Shown here piece after piece: positions 1 through 5,435 of a DNA stretch of 8,714 nt. The notes under the pieces were generated by a model, which saw only the letters and a program-made list of their open reading frames with translations, ran no database searches and had not been told where the DNA came from. Position numbers and translations under genes: made by a program. The stretch's first letter is position 1. Every line of letters starts with the position of its first letter. This DNA is from an uncultured Desulfarculaceae bacterium (GTDB taxonomy: Bacteria; Desulfobacterota; Desulfarculia; Desulfarculales; Desulfarculaceae): assembly GCA_937908275.1 (NCBI GenBank), contig CALERA010000039.1:1-8714 (forward strand). Direction: 5' to 3'.

Positions 1-1655
1 CGGTAGGCCATGATGATGGGGATGATGTACAGGCCCTTGGCCAGCTTCCAGGAGACCATGGCGGTGGCCATGGGGCTGGCCCCGGCCACCCCCGCCCCGG
101 CGAAGCTGGCCAGGGAGACCGGCGGGGTCACGTTGGCGTCCTGGCTGTACCAGAAGACCACCATGTGGGTGACAAGAAGCGGCACGCCCATGTCCAGCAG
201 GGCCGGGCCGGCCAGGGTGGCCAGCACGATGTAGCTGGCGGTGACCGGCAGGCCCATGCCCAGCACCAGGGAGGCCAGGCCGATGAGCAGGATGGCCAGC
301 ACCACCACGCCCTGGCTCAGGTCCAGCACCAGGCTGCTGAACTTCAGGCCCATGCCGGTCAGGCTGACCATGCCCACGATGATGCCGGCCGCGGCGCAGG
401 CCACGCTGACCATGATGGCGTTGCGGGCGCCGGTCTCCAGGGCCTTCAGCAGCTTGCTGAAATTCATCCGGGTGGACTTGCGCAGCATGGCCGCCAGGTA
501 GGTGCTGATCACCGCCACGAAGCCGGCCATCATGGGCGAATAATTCTGCAGCAGCACGTAGATCAGGATGGCCAGCGGGATGATGAAGTGCAGGCCTTCC
601 TTGACCACCGCGCCCACCTTGGGCAGGCTTTCCTTGGGCTGTCCCTCCAGGCCGTATTTCTTGGCCTCGAAGTGAACGAACAGCAGCACCGTCAGGTAGT
701 ACATCACCGCCGGGATGAAGGCGACCTTGATGATGGTCAGGTAGCTGGTGTTGGTGAACTCGGCCATCAGGAAGGCCCCGGCCCCCATGATCGGCGGCAT
801 CAGCTGGCCGCCGGTGGAGGCCGCCGCCTCGATGGCCCCGGCCACGTGGGGGCGATAGCCCACCTTCTTCATCATGGGGATGGTGAAGCTGCCGGTGGCC
901 ACCACGTTGCCCACCGCCGAGCCGGAGACCGAGCCCAGCAGGCCGCTGGCGATGACGCTGGTCTTGGCCGGGCCGCCGCTGAAGCGGCCGGTGAGGGCGT
1001 GGGCCAGCTCGATGAAGAAGGTGCCGCCGCCGGAGGACTCCAGGAAGGCCCCGAAGAGCACGAAGACGAAGACAAAGGTGGCCGCCACCGCCAGGGGCAG
1101 GCCGAAGACGCCCTCGGTGGTCAGCCAGAGGGTGGTGGCGATGCGCTCCAGGCTGTAGCCCTTGTGGGCGAACATGTCCGGCATGTAGGGGCCGTACAGC
1201 GCGAAGAGGATGGAGGCCGCGCAGATGCCGGTCATGATCAGGCCGATGACCCGCCGGCAGGCCTCCATCACCAGCAGGATGCCCGCCACGCTGACCAGGT
1301 AGTCCTCGTAGAGCCAATCGCCCTGACGCTCGAAGATGTCCCGCAGGTAGTAGACGATGTAGAAGCAGACCGCCATGGACAGCGCGACCAGGCAGAGGTC
1401 CAGCGCCAGCCAGGCATTGAGGCGGTCCTTCTTGGCCTTGGCGAAGGGCGGGCGCAGCAGGAAGGTGAGCGCCAGGATCGCGCCCAGGTGCACCGAACGC
1501 TGGACCATGGCCGGCAGGGCGGTGAGCCCGGCGGTGTAGAGCTGGAACAGGCTCAGGGCCACGCCCAGAAAGGCCACGGTCTTGGCGATGGCGGCCACCA
1601 GGGCCGGATTGCTTCCCGGCGGGCCGGAAGGGATGTTGCTCGCGGGTTGATTCAT
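1..1655 (-). CDS. TRAP transporter fused permease subunit (DctQ-DctM type, TAXI-associated), 3' end missing
   Basis: This is the inner-membrane permease of a tripartite ATP-independent periplasmic (TRAP) transporter, which uses an ion gradient to import the solute delivered by the TAXI receptor encoded upstream. The 551 visible residues are strongly hydrophobic. Helices near 22-70 and 83-150 correspond to the small DctQ-like part, and the rest to the large DctM-like part. Family signatures are visible in both halves of the transport domain: GSVSGSAVGNVVATG (241-255) and STGGQLMPPIMGAGAF (280-295), then LGMGLPVTASYI (465-476) and DANVTPPVSLASFAGAG (506-522). The ATG at 1655 lies 4 bases after the DUF1850 stop, and a GGGAG ribosome site sits inside the end of that gene. 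The frame is open to base 1. From memory, fused permeases are roughly 640-700 residues, so about 100-150 are probably missing. The substrate cannot be read from the sequence; TAXI systems commonly carry carboxylates. Confidence 0.96.
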   Translation of the reverse strand, partial: MNQPASNIPSGPPGSNPALVAAIAKTVAFLGVALSLFQLYTAGLTALPAMVQRSVHLGAILALTFLLRPPFAKAKKDRLNAWLALDLCLVALSMAVCFYIVYYLRDIFERQGDWLYEDYLVSVAGILLVMEACRRVIGLIMTGICAASILFALYGPYMPDMFAHKGYSLERIATTLWLTTEGVFGLPLAVAATFVFVFVLFGAFLESSGGGTFFIELAHALTGRFSGGPAKTSVIASGLLGSVSGSAVGNVVATGSFTIPMMKKVGYRPHVAGAIEAAASTGGQLMPPIMGAGAFLMAEFTNTSYLTIIKVAFIPAVMYYLTVLLFVHFEAKKYGLEGQPKESLPKVGAVVKEGLHFIIPLAILIYVLLQNYSPMMAGFVAVISTYLAAMLRKSTRMNFSKLLKALETGARNAIMVSVACAAAGIIVGMVSLTGMGLKFSSLVLDLSQGVVVLAILLIGLASLVLGMGLPVTASYIVLATLAGPALLDMGVPLLVTHMVVFWYSQDANVTPPVSLASFAGAGVAGASPMATAMVSWKLAKGLYIIPIIMAY

Positions 1656-1659
1656 CGTT

Positions 1660-2214
1660 TCACTCCCGATTGGGGCCAGGCAATAGGGGCCGCCAGGCGC
1701 GCAGACGCCAGGGCAGCCAGCCCAGGACCGGGGCCGACACCTCCAGGGCCTGGCCGGGGACCAGGGCCGAAAGGTTCACCGCCTGGTCGCGCCAGAGGAT
1801 GGTGTGATCCACGCCGGGGCTGCCCACCCGCAGCACGAAGGCCCGGCCCAACGGCCAGTGCATGCCCTCGATGACCTGGTGGCTCCCGCGCCCGGTGAGG
1901 CGGCCCCGGCCGGGCAGCTCGCCCATGCCGGCCCCGAACATCACCAGGCGCTCCTCCTCCACGAAGATGCTCCCCGTGGCGTCCACGCTGTGCTCTTCCC
2001 AGATCGGGGCCTTGTCCACCGAGTGCCAATAGCGCAGGGTGAAGCGCTCGCCGGGCTCCAGGGGCAGCTCCAGCAGGGGGGGGGTCCCGTCCAGGGGCGT
2101 CAGGCGCAGGACCGGTCCGCCGGGGATGAACCAGGCGGCCAGGATCGCCCCGGCGGCCAGGACCAGCCCGGCCAGCGCCATCGGCGCCAGCCGGGCCGCC
2201 CTGGCGCGGGTCAT
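1660..2214 (-). CDS. DUF1850 family membrane-anchored protein of the TAXI-TRAP operon
   Basis: This 184-residue protein matches the DUF1850 family, whose genes often sit beside TAXI-type TRAP transporters; its molecular role is not established. A hydrophobic segment at residues 11-30 probably anchors it in the inner membrane with the rest in the periplasm. The family core is clear: F-T-L-R-Y-W-HSVDKAPIWEE (58-74), then an acidic strand and MFGAGMGELPG (92-102). Later come W-P-L-G-R (120-124) and a serine/histidine-rich stretch. The ATG at 2214 follows the TAXI stop after one base (TAG-C-ATG), and no strong ribosome site of its own is visible, so translation is probably coupled. The stop lies 4 bases before the permease start. 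Codons 44-47 contain a run of nine C residues on the coding strand (2076-2084), with the frame intact at this length. A guess is that it helps the receptor dock on the permease or supports its folding. Confidence 0.9.
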   Translation of the reverse strand: MTRARAARLAPMALAGLVLAAGAILAAWFIPGGPVLRLTPLDGTPPLLELPLEPGERFTLRYWHSVDKAPIWEEHSVDATGSIFVEEERLVMFGAGMGELPGRGRLTGRGSHQVIEGMHWPLGRAFVLRVGSPGVDHTILWRDQAVNLSALVPGQALEVSAPVLGWLPWRLRAWRPLLPGPNRE

Positions 2215-2215
2215 G

Positions 2216-3196
2216 CTACTTGGCCTTGGGCATCAGCTTGTCCGGCACGGCGACGCCCTTTTCCTTCAGGTACTTGATGGCCCCGGGGTGCAGGGGGATG
2301 GGGGACTTGCCGACCGCGTTCTCCGGGGTGGAGAACTTGGCGTAGGGATGGATTTTCTGCAGGTAGGCGTTCTGCTCGTAGAACGCCTTGGTCAGGTCGT
2401 AGACCAGGTCCTCGGGCTGGGTGCTCTGGACGATGACCACGTTCCAGACGCTGATGGTGGGCACCGGCCGGTCCACCCCGCGGTAGGCCTCGGCCTCCAT
2501 GGTCCAGGGGGCGTAGAAGCCGTAGGCGTCGGTGACCTGCTTCTGCTGCTCGGGGCTGAAGGGGATCATCTCGATGTCGTGGGTGGTGGCCAGGTCCATG
2601 ATGGAGCTGGTGCCCGGAGCCACGACCCAGATGCCGGCGTCGATGGTGCGGTCGCGCAGGGCGTTGGCGGTCTCGTTGAAGGACAGACGGCGCACGTCGA
2701 AGCTGTCCAGGGGCACGCCCACGGCCTTGAGCACCAACTCGGCCATGAAGGCGGTGCCGGAGCCGGGCGCGCCGATGCTGACCTTCTTGCCCTTGAAGTC
2801 GGCGACGCTCTTGATGCCCGAGCTCTTCAGGGTCACCGCGTGCAGCACGTTGGGGTACATGGCGGCCATGGACAGGATCTTCTGGGGCTTGCCGGTGAAC
2901 GATCCCTCGGCGTGATAGGCCTGGTAGGCCACGTCGCCCATGATCAGGCCCACGATGGTCTCGCCCTTGTGGGCCAGCTTCACGTTCTCCACGCTGGCGC
3001 CGGTCACCTCGGCCACGGCCTTGACCCCGGGCACGAACTTGGACCAGATCTCGGCCATGCCGCCGCCGTAGGGGTAATAGACGCCGCCGGTGCCGCCGGT
3101 GCCGATGGAGATGAAGGTGGTCTTGGCCTGGGCCAGGGCGCCCAAACCAAGCGCCAGGACCGCCGTCAGAGCCAGAATGATGGTTGCTTTGCGCAT
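2216..3196 (-). CDS. TAXI family TRAP transporter solute-binding protein
   Basis: This 326-residue periplasmic receptor binds the solute and hands it to the fused permease encoded two genes downstream. Residues 1-24 form a classic signal peptide (basic MRK, hydrophobic core, AQA cleavage site). The mature protein opens with the TAXI hallmark IGTGGTGGVYYPYGGGMAEI (31-50). Further typical blocks are the GKKVSIGAPGSGTAF segment (136-150), the N-E-T-A-N-A-L-RDRTIDAGIW stretch (174-190), and the C-terminal HPYAKF...P.HPGAIKYLKEKG region (283-314). Length and layout are normal for the family, with no sign of damage. The ATG at 3196 is supported by a GGGAGGG ribosome site 6-7 bases upstream and by the signal peptide. 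A perfect GC palindrome (3222-3241) separates it from the lipoprotein gene. TAXI receptors are known or suspected to bind glutamate and other carboxylates; this one's ligand is unknown. Confidence 0.95.
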   Translation of the reverse strand: MRKATIILALTAVLALGLGALAQAKTTFISIGTGGTGGVYYPYGGGMAEIWSKFVPGVKAVAEVTGASVENVKLAHKGETIVGLIMGDVAYQAYHAEGSFTGKPQKILSMAAMYPNVLHAVTLKSSGIKSVADFKGKKVSIGAPGSGTAFMAELVLKAVGVPLDSFDVRRLSFNETANALRDRTIDAGIWVVAPGTSSIMDLATTHDIEMIPFSPEQQKQVTDAYGFYAPWTMEAEAYRGVDRPVPTISVWNVVIVQSTQPEDLVYDLTKAFYEQNAYLQKIHPYAKFSTPENAVGKSPIPLHPGAIKYLKEKGVAVPDKLMPKAK

Positions 3197-3221
3197 CGCG
3201 TTTTCCCTCCCTCATGGCTGG

Positions 3222-3241
3222 GGGCCGGCCCGGGCCGGCCC
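3222..3241. repeat. Perfect 20-bp GC palindrome between lipoprotein and TAXI receptor genes
   Basis: The ten bases GGGCCGGCCC occur twice in tandem. Each copy is itself self-complementary, so the whole 20 bp is a perfect palindrome. It lies 4 bases after the lipoprotein stop codon and upstream of the receptor ribosome site. In the operon mRNA it could fold into an 8-bp, pure G/C stem with a four-base loop. No T-tract follows, so it does not look like an intrinsic terminator. An mRNA-stabilising or processing hairpin that raises receptor output relative to upstream genes is plausible but inferred. Confidence 0.6.
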
Positions 3242-3245
3242 GAGA

Positions 3246-3704
3246 CTATTCGCTGACCGTCTTGACGATCAAGGTGATCTCGGCCGGCTTTTCGGTCAGG
3301 CCCTTGACCGGATAGACGAAGCTGACGCTCTGGCCGGGCTCCACCAGGCCCTTCTTGGCGTTGGGCGGGATCAGGCCGCCCACGGCCTTGCCGTCGTCCA
3401 GGAAGATGTTGACCCGATAACGCCGAGGTTGGCTGGTGGTGTTCTTGAGCGCGATCTTGAAGTGCAGGGATGGTGTTTTCTGGAAGGCATCCATGAAACA
3501 CTGGAAGCTTTCCAATTGGGCCTCGGGGGCGATCTGGGTGCTGAGCTTGTCCGGGGCGACGCACTCCAGCATTGCCGGTTCGGCCTTGGCCGCCGCTGCC
3601 GCGGGCTGGGGCGCCGCGCCTTGGTCCTCCACGCCCGCGCATCCCGCCACCAGCATCAACGCGCAGGTCGCCACTCCCCCGAGTAACCAAATTCGTGATC
3701 GCAT
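3246..3704 (-). CDS. Small lipoprotein of unknown function in the TRAP operon
   Basis: This is a predicted 152-residue lipoprotein. Residues 1-21 form a signal peptide with basic R2/R4 and a hydrophobic core, ending in the lipobox L-V-A-G-C, with lipidated Cys22. Ala at +2 and no Asp suggests sorting to the outer membrane in a Gram-negative cell. An Ala/Pro-rich linker (30-45) leads to a compact domain of about 100 residues. Its alternating strands (HFKIALKNTT, RRYRVNIFLDDG, VSFVYPV, AEITLIVKTV) suggest a small immunoglobulin-like beta sandwich; Cys48 and Cys69 could form a disulfide. I do not recognise a specific family; it loosely recalls small YcfL-like (DUF1425) lipoproteins, but that is weak. 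The start at 3704 is well supported: an AGGAGGAGG ribosome site precedes it, and it gives the signal peptide its proper N-terminus. The gene lies 83 bases after the regulator and 49 before the receptor, suggesting a role tied to the transporter. Confidence 0.82.
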   Translation of the reverse strand: MRSRIWLLGGVATCALMLVAGCAGVEDQGAAPQPAAAAAKAEPAMLECVAPDKLSTQIAPEAQLESFQCFMDAFQKTPSLHFKIALKNTTSQPRRYRVNIFLDDGKAVGGLIPPNAKKGLVEPGQSVSFVYPVKGLTEKPAEITLIVKTVSE

Positions 3705-3787
3705 GCTGCCTCCTCCTGACAGGTTCCGGCGTGGCCGCGCGTCATGCGCCCCCCCAGGAGGGCTGGCGGCGGCCCGCCTCGGTTTCT

Positions 3788-4549
3788 TCAGGACCTTCCC
3801 TCGCCAATCTGGTCCCCGCCGCGCGGGCCGGGACCCTTGATGCCCATTTCCTGATAGCGCTTCCAGAGCTGCTCCAGGTCGCCCTCGATGAGTTGGCGGG
3901 CCACCTGGGGTTGCCGGGCGCGGATGGCCAGGACCACCCGGCGGTGGAAATCCAGCACCGCGCGGCTGGTCTCGATGTTCAGGTTGCCCCGCAGGCTGTC
4001 CACCAGCAGGTGGAGCACCGTCTCGCACAGCGCCGCCAGCAGGGGATTGCCGGTCATCACCGCCAGGCGGTGGTGGAACTCCAGGTTGAGCTGGCGCAGG
4101 GACTCGGAGTCGTCCTGCGCCTGGTCGCACTGGTCCAGGATCTCTTCCAACTCGGCCACCTGCTCCGGCCCGGCCTGGCTGGCCACCTGGGCCGCGGCCG
4201 GCGGCTCCAGCATCAGGCGCAGCTCGAACAGGTGGTTCAGGCTGATGGTCCCGCCCTCCAGCAGGTTGGTGATGGCTCCGCTCAGGGGCTTGTCATAGGC
4301 CGCGGCCACGAAGGTGCCGCCGCCGGCCCCTTTTTGCACCCGCAGGATGCCGGCCACCTCCAGGGTGCGGATGGCCTCGCGCACCACCACCCGGGAGACG
4401 CCGAACTGCTCGGCCAGGTCACGCTCCGAGGGCAGGCGCTCGCCCAGGGCGAGCTTGCCCGACAGAACCCGTTGCCGGATGGTTTGCGCCACCTGCTCAT
4501 AGGCTTTTTTCCGCTTAATGGCGCTAAACTTGGGTGCCGCGGCAACCAC
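3788..4549 (-). CDS. GntR family transcriptional regulator, FadR/FCD subfamily
   Basis: This 253-residue DNA-binding regulator is the first gene of the transporter operon. Residues 17-83 are a GntR winged helix: YEQVAQTIRQRVLSGKLALG, LPSERDLAEQFGVSRVVVREA, then the wing KGAGGGTFV. Residues about 104-230 form the all-helical FCD ligand domain (LFELRLMLEPPAAAQVA, then LNLEFHHRLAVMTGNPLL). FCD proteins usually bind a metal through Asp-x3-His, His and His. Here the positions read Asn155, His159, His202 and Asp224, so two ligands are changed. The start is a GTG with GGAGG five bases ahead. It lies 45 bases inside an 18-bp palindrome (4594-4611) and a strong promoter, which suggests autoregulation. 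FCD regulators typically respond to carboxylic acids, fitting a TAXI-TRAP operon. The stop is followed by 83 bases to the lipoprotein, with no terminator seen. Confidence 0.94.
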   Translation of the reverse strand: MVAAAPKFSAIKRKKAYEQVAQTIRQRVLSGKLALGERLPSERDLAEQFGVSRVVVREAIRTLEVAGILRVQKGAGGGTFVAAAYDKPLSGAITNLLEGGTISLNHLFELRLMLEPPAAAQVASQAGPEQVAELEEILDQCDQAQDDSESLRQLNLEFHHRLAVMTGNPLLAALCETVLHLLVDSLRGNLNIETSRAVLDFHRRVVLAIRARQPQVARQLIEGDLEQLWKRYQEMGIKGPGPRGGDQIGEGRS

Positions 4550-4593
4550 GGATACCTCCGGCGGGGCGAATGCTGTCTCTGGGGATTGAAGGG

Positions 4594-4611
4594 TGGTCTA
4601 AGGTTAGACCA
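4594..4611. promoter_or_regulatory. Palindromic operator, probable binding site of the GntR/FCD regulator
   Basis: TGGTCTAA-GG-TTAGACCA has two perfect 8-bp inverted arms around a two-base centre. It contains overlapping TGGT-N3-ACC cores, the pattern commonly bound by FadR-type GntR proteins. It lies just downstream of the predicted transcription start (about +11 to +28) and 45 bases upstream of the regulator's GTG codon. Bound protein would block transcription of the regulator and the genes behind it. Assignment to the neighbouring regulator is inferred from position and motif style. Confidence 0.75.
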
Positions 4612-4627
4612 TGGCTACAATGCGGCT

Positions 4628-4657
4628 ATCATGCCAAGTTTCGGGCCGGGCTGTCAA
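4628..4657 (-). promoter_or_regulatory. Sigma-70-type promoter of the regulator-TRAP operon
   Basis: On the minus strand a perfect TTGACA (-35, 4652-4657) is followed after 18 bases by CATGAT (-10, 4628-4633; four of six consensus bases). Transcription would start near 4621, giving a leader of about 72 bases before the GTG of the regulator. The operator palindrome at 4594-4611 falls within this leader. Confidence 0.65.
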
Positions 4658-4665
4658 GCTGGTAA

Positions 4666-4680
4666 CGGCACTATGTGCCG
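4666..4680. repeat. Short inverted repeat between hydrolase stop and operon promoter
   Basis: CGGCAC-TAT-GTGCCG is a perfect 6-bp inverted repeat with a 3-base loop. It lies about 18 bases past the hydrolase stop codon and 8 bases upstream of the -35 element of the next operon. Read from the minus strand it is followed by only two T residues. It is therefore a weak terminator candidate at best; an activator or second regulator site next to the -35 is equally possible. Confidence 0.4.
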
Positions 4681-4698
4681 CAAAGGGCGGAGCGGACC

Positions 4699-5223
4699 TC
4701 AACCGGCCAATTGGCAACCCAGGATTTTCTCCATGCGTGCGAGGCAGAAGGCATGGGCCTGGGGATCGAAATCAGCCACCGCCCGGGAGTGGACCACCAC
4801 CTTGTAGTCGCGGTTGCGCAGGTCCGAGGCGGTCTCCATCACGCAGATGGAGGTGCAGACCCCGGCCAGGTGGACCTCCCTCACCCCGGCCCGGCGCAGG
4901 ATGTCCTCCAGCTCGGTGCCGAACAGCGCGCTGTAGCGGTGTTTGCGCACCAGGCGTTCGCCGGGAGCGACGGTGAAGACCGGCAACAGCTCCGCCCCTG
5001 GGGTGCCGGTCACGCAGTGGGGCGGGAAGAGCTGGAACTCCAGGTCGTCCGAGGCGTGACTGTCGGCCACGAAGACGACCAAGGAGCCCGCCCGGCGATG
5101 GGCCGCCAACAACTCCCGCACCGGCTCCACCACCCCGGCGGCCTGGTCGCCGCAATAAAGAGCGCCCCCGGGGTCCAGGAAATCGCGCAGCATGTCGATC
5201 ACCAACAGGGCCTTTTCCGGCAT
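4699..5223 (-). CDS. Isochorismatase-superfamily cysteine hydrolase, nicotinamidase-like
   Basis: This is a predicted cytosolic amidohydrolase of 174 residues, near the compact end for the superfamily. The catalytic triad is visible: Asp10 in LLVIDMLRDF, Lys94 in VRKHRYSALFGT, and nucleophile Cys127 in GVCTSICV. As in nicotinamidases, D54-S-H56 and P-P-H69-C-V-T-GTPGAEL supply metal-site residues. The other metal histidine of classical nicotinamidases is absent; the loop is shorter, with Asp59, Asp60 and Glu62 there instead. The ATG at 5223 has GGGAGG 8 bases ahead and places the first strand correctly. An in-frame ATG at 5316 would add 31 unrelated residues. The gene is upstream of, and co-oriented with, the transporter operon, which has its own promoter. 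The reaction is probably hydrolysis of an amide (nicotinamide or related); the true substrate is unknown, and a true isochorismatase is less likely. Confidence 0.9.
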   Translation of the reverse strand: MPEKALLVIDMLRDFLDPGGALYCGDQAAGVVEPVRELLAAHRRAGSLVVFVADSHASDDLEFQLFPPHCVTGTPGAELLPVFTVAPGERLVRKHRYSALFGTELEDILRRAGVREVHLAGVCTSICVMETASDLRNRDYKVVVHSRAVADFDPQAHAFCLARMEKILGCQLAG

Positions 5224-5325
5224 GGCCTCGCCTCCCGCGTGTCTTGGCGTCTGGGGTCCAGGCCCATCTTCGCACCATTCCGCCGATTCTGTCCACTCCG
5301 CTGAAGGCCTTGGCATGACGCGGAA

Positions 5326-5350
5326 ATATCAGTGGACAATTGTGTGATAT
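5326..5350. promoter_or_regulatory. AT-rich imperfect dyad in the divergent control region
   Basis: Arms ATATCA (5326-5331) and TGATAT (5345-5350) flank a perfect 8-bp palindrome ACAATTGT (5336-5343). The inner palindrome is off-centre by about three bases. The element overlaps the -35 of the plus-strand promoter and is AT-rich in a GC-rich setting, so it could be a regulator site. No regulator can be named. Confidence 0.35.
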
Positions 5351-5368
5351 CGTCCGCCTGAGTATAGT
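5340..5368 (+). promoter_or_regulatory. Probable promoter of the multi-PAS sensor gene
   Basis: TTGTGT (-35, 5340-5345; three of six consensus bases) and TATAGT (-10, 5363-5368; five of six) are separated by 17 bases. Transcription would start near 5375, leaving a leader of about 60 bases. The same region read on the minus strand gives TATACT (5361-5366), a possible -10 for the hydrolase, but without a recognisable -35. The hydrolase promoter is therefore not convincingly located. Confidence 0.5.
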
Positions 5369-5386
5369 TTAGAGGTATACCAACTT

Positions 5387-5406
5387 GGCCGGACCGCCCC
5401 CCGGCC
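5387..5406 (+). other. Possible hairpin in the sensor gene leader
   Basis: GGCCGG (5387-5392) and CCGGCC (5401-5406) form a 6-bp G/C stem with an eight-base C-rich loop, about 30 bases before the start codon. It may only reflect high GC content. No riboswitch family is recognised and no T-tract follows. Confidence 0.25.
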
Positions 5407-5435
5407 CCCAGCGACCGGCTGCAAGGCAATCTGGC

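Noticed and set aside
165..1874. Long plus-strand open frame (569 codons)
   Set aside because: Its translation is low-complexity Gly/Ala/His/Gln/Arg, and it lies opposite the TRAP permease, which has clear family motifs. It is a codon-bias shadow.
2211..3215. Minus-strand open frame overlapping the TAXI gene in another frame, with an ATG 19 bases upstream
   Set aside because: The translation is Arg/Gly/His-rich with no signal peptide. The receptor frame starting at 3196 carries the TAXI motifs.
2039..3256. Plus-strand open frame of 405 codons
   Set aside because: It runs opposite the TAXI receptor and DUF1850, with Gly/His/Asp/Val-rich low-complexity translation and no domain. Shadow.
3705..3787. 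Separate promoter for the lipoprotein-transporter genes
   Set aside because: No convincing -35/-10 pair is seen in this 83-base gap, so I treat the regulator and downstream genes as one unit, though a weak internal start cannot be excluded.
3246..4130. Lipoprotein start at 4130 (294 residues)
   Set aside because: The extension overlaps the regulator gene, is Pro/Arg-rich, and would bury the signal peptide and lipobox. The start at 3704 has an excellent ribosome site.
4615..4645. Sigma-54 promoter from a TGGCATG element on the minus strand
   Set aside because: The required TTGC-type -12 element is not at the right distance. A sigma-70 pair fits better.
3572..4807. Plus-strand open frame of 411 codons
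   Set aside because: It lies opposite the FCD regulator, crosses its promoter and operator, and has a low-complexity translation. Shadow.
4699..5316. Longer hydrolase start at 5316
   Set aside because: The 31 extra residues match nothing in the family. The ATG at 5223 has a strong ribosome site and begins right before the first core strand.
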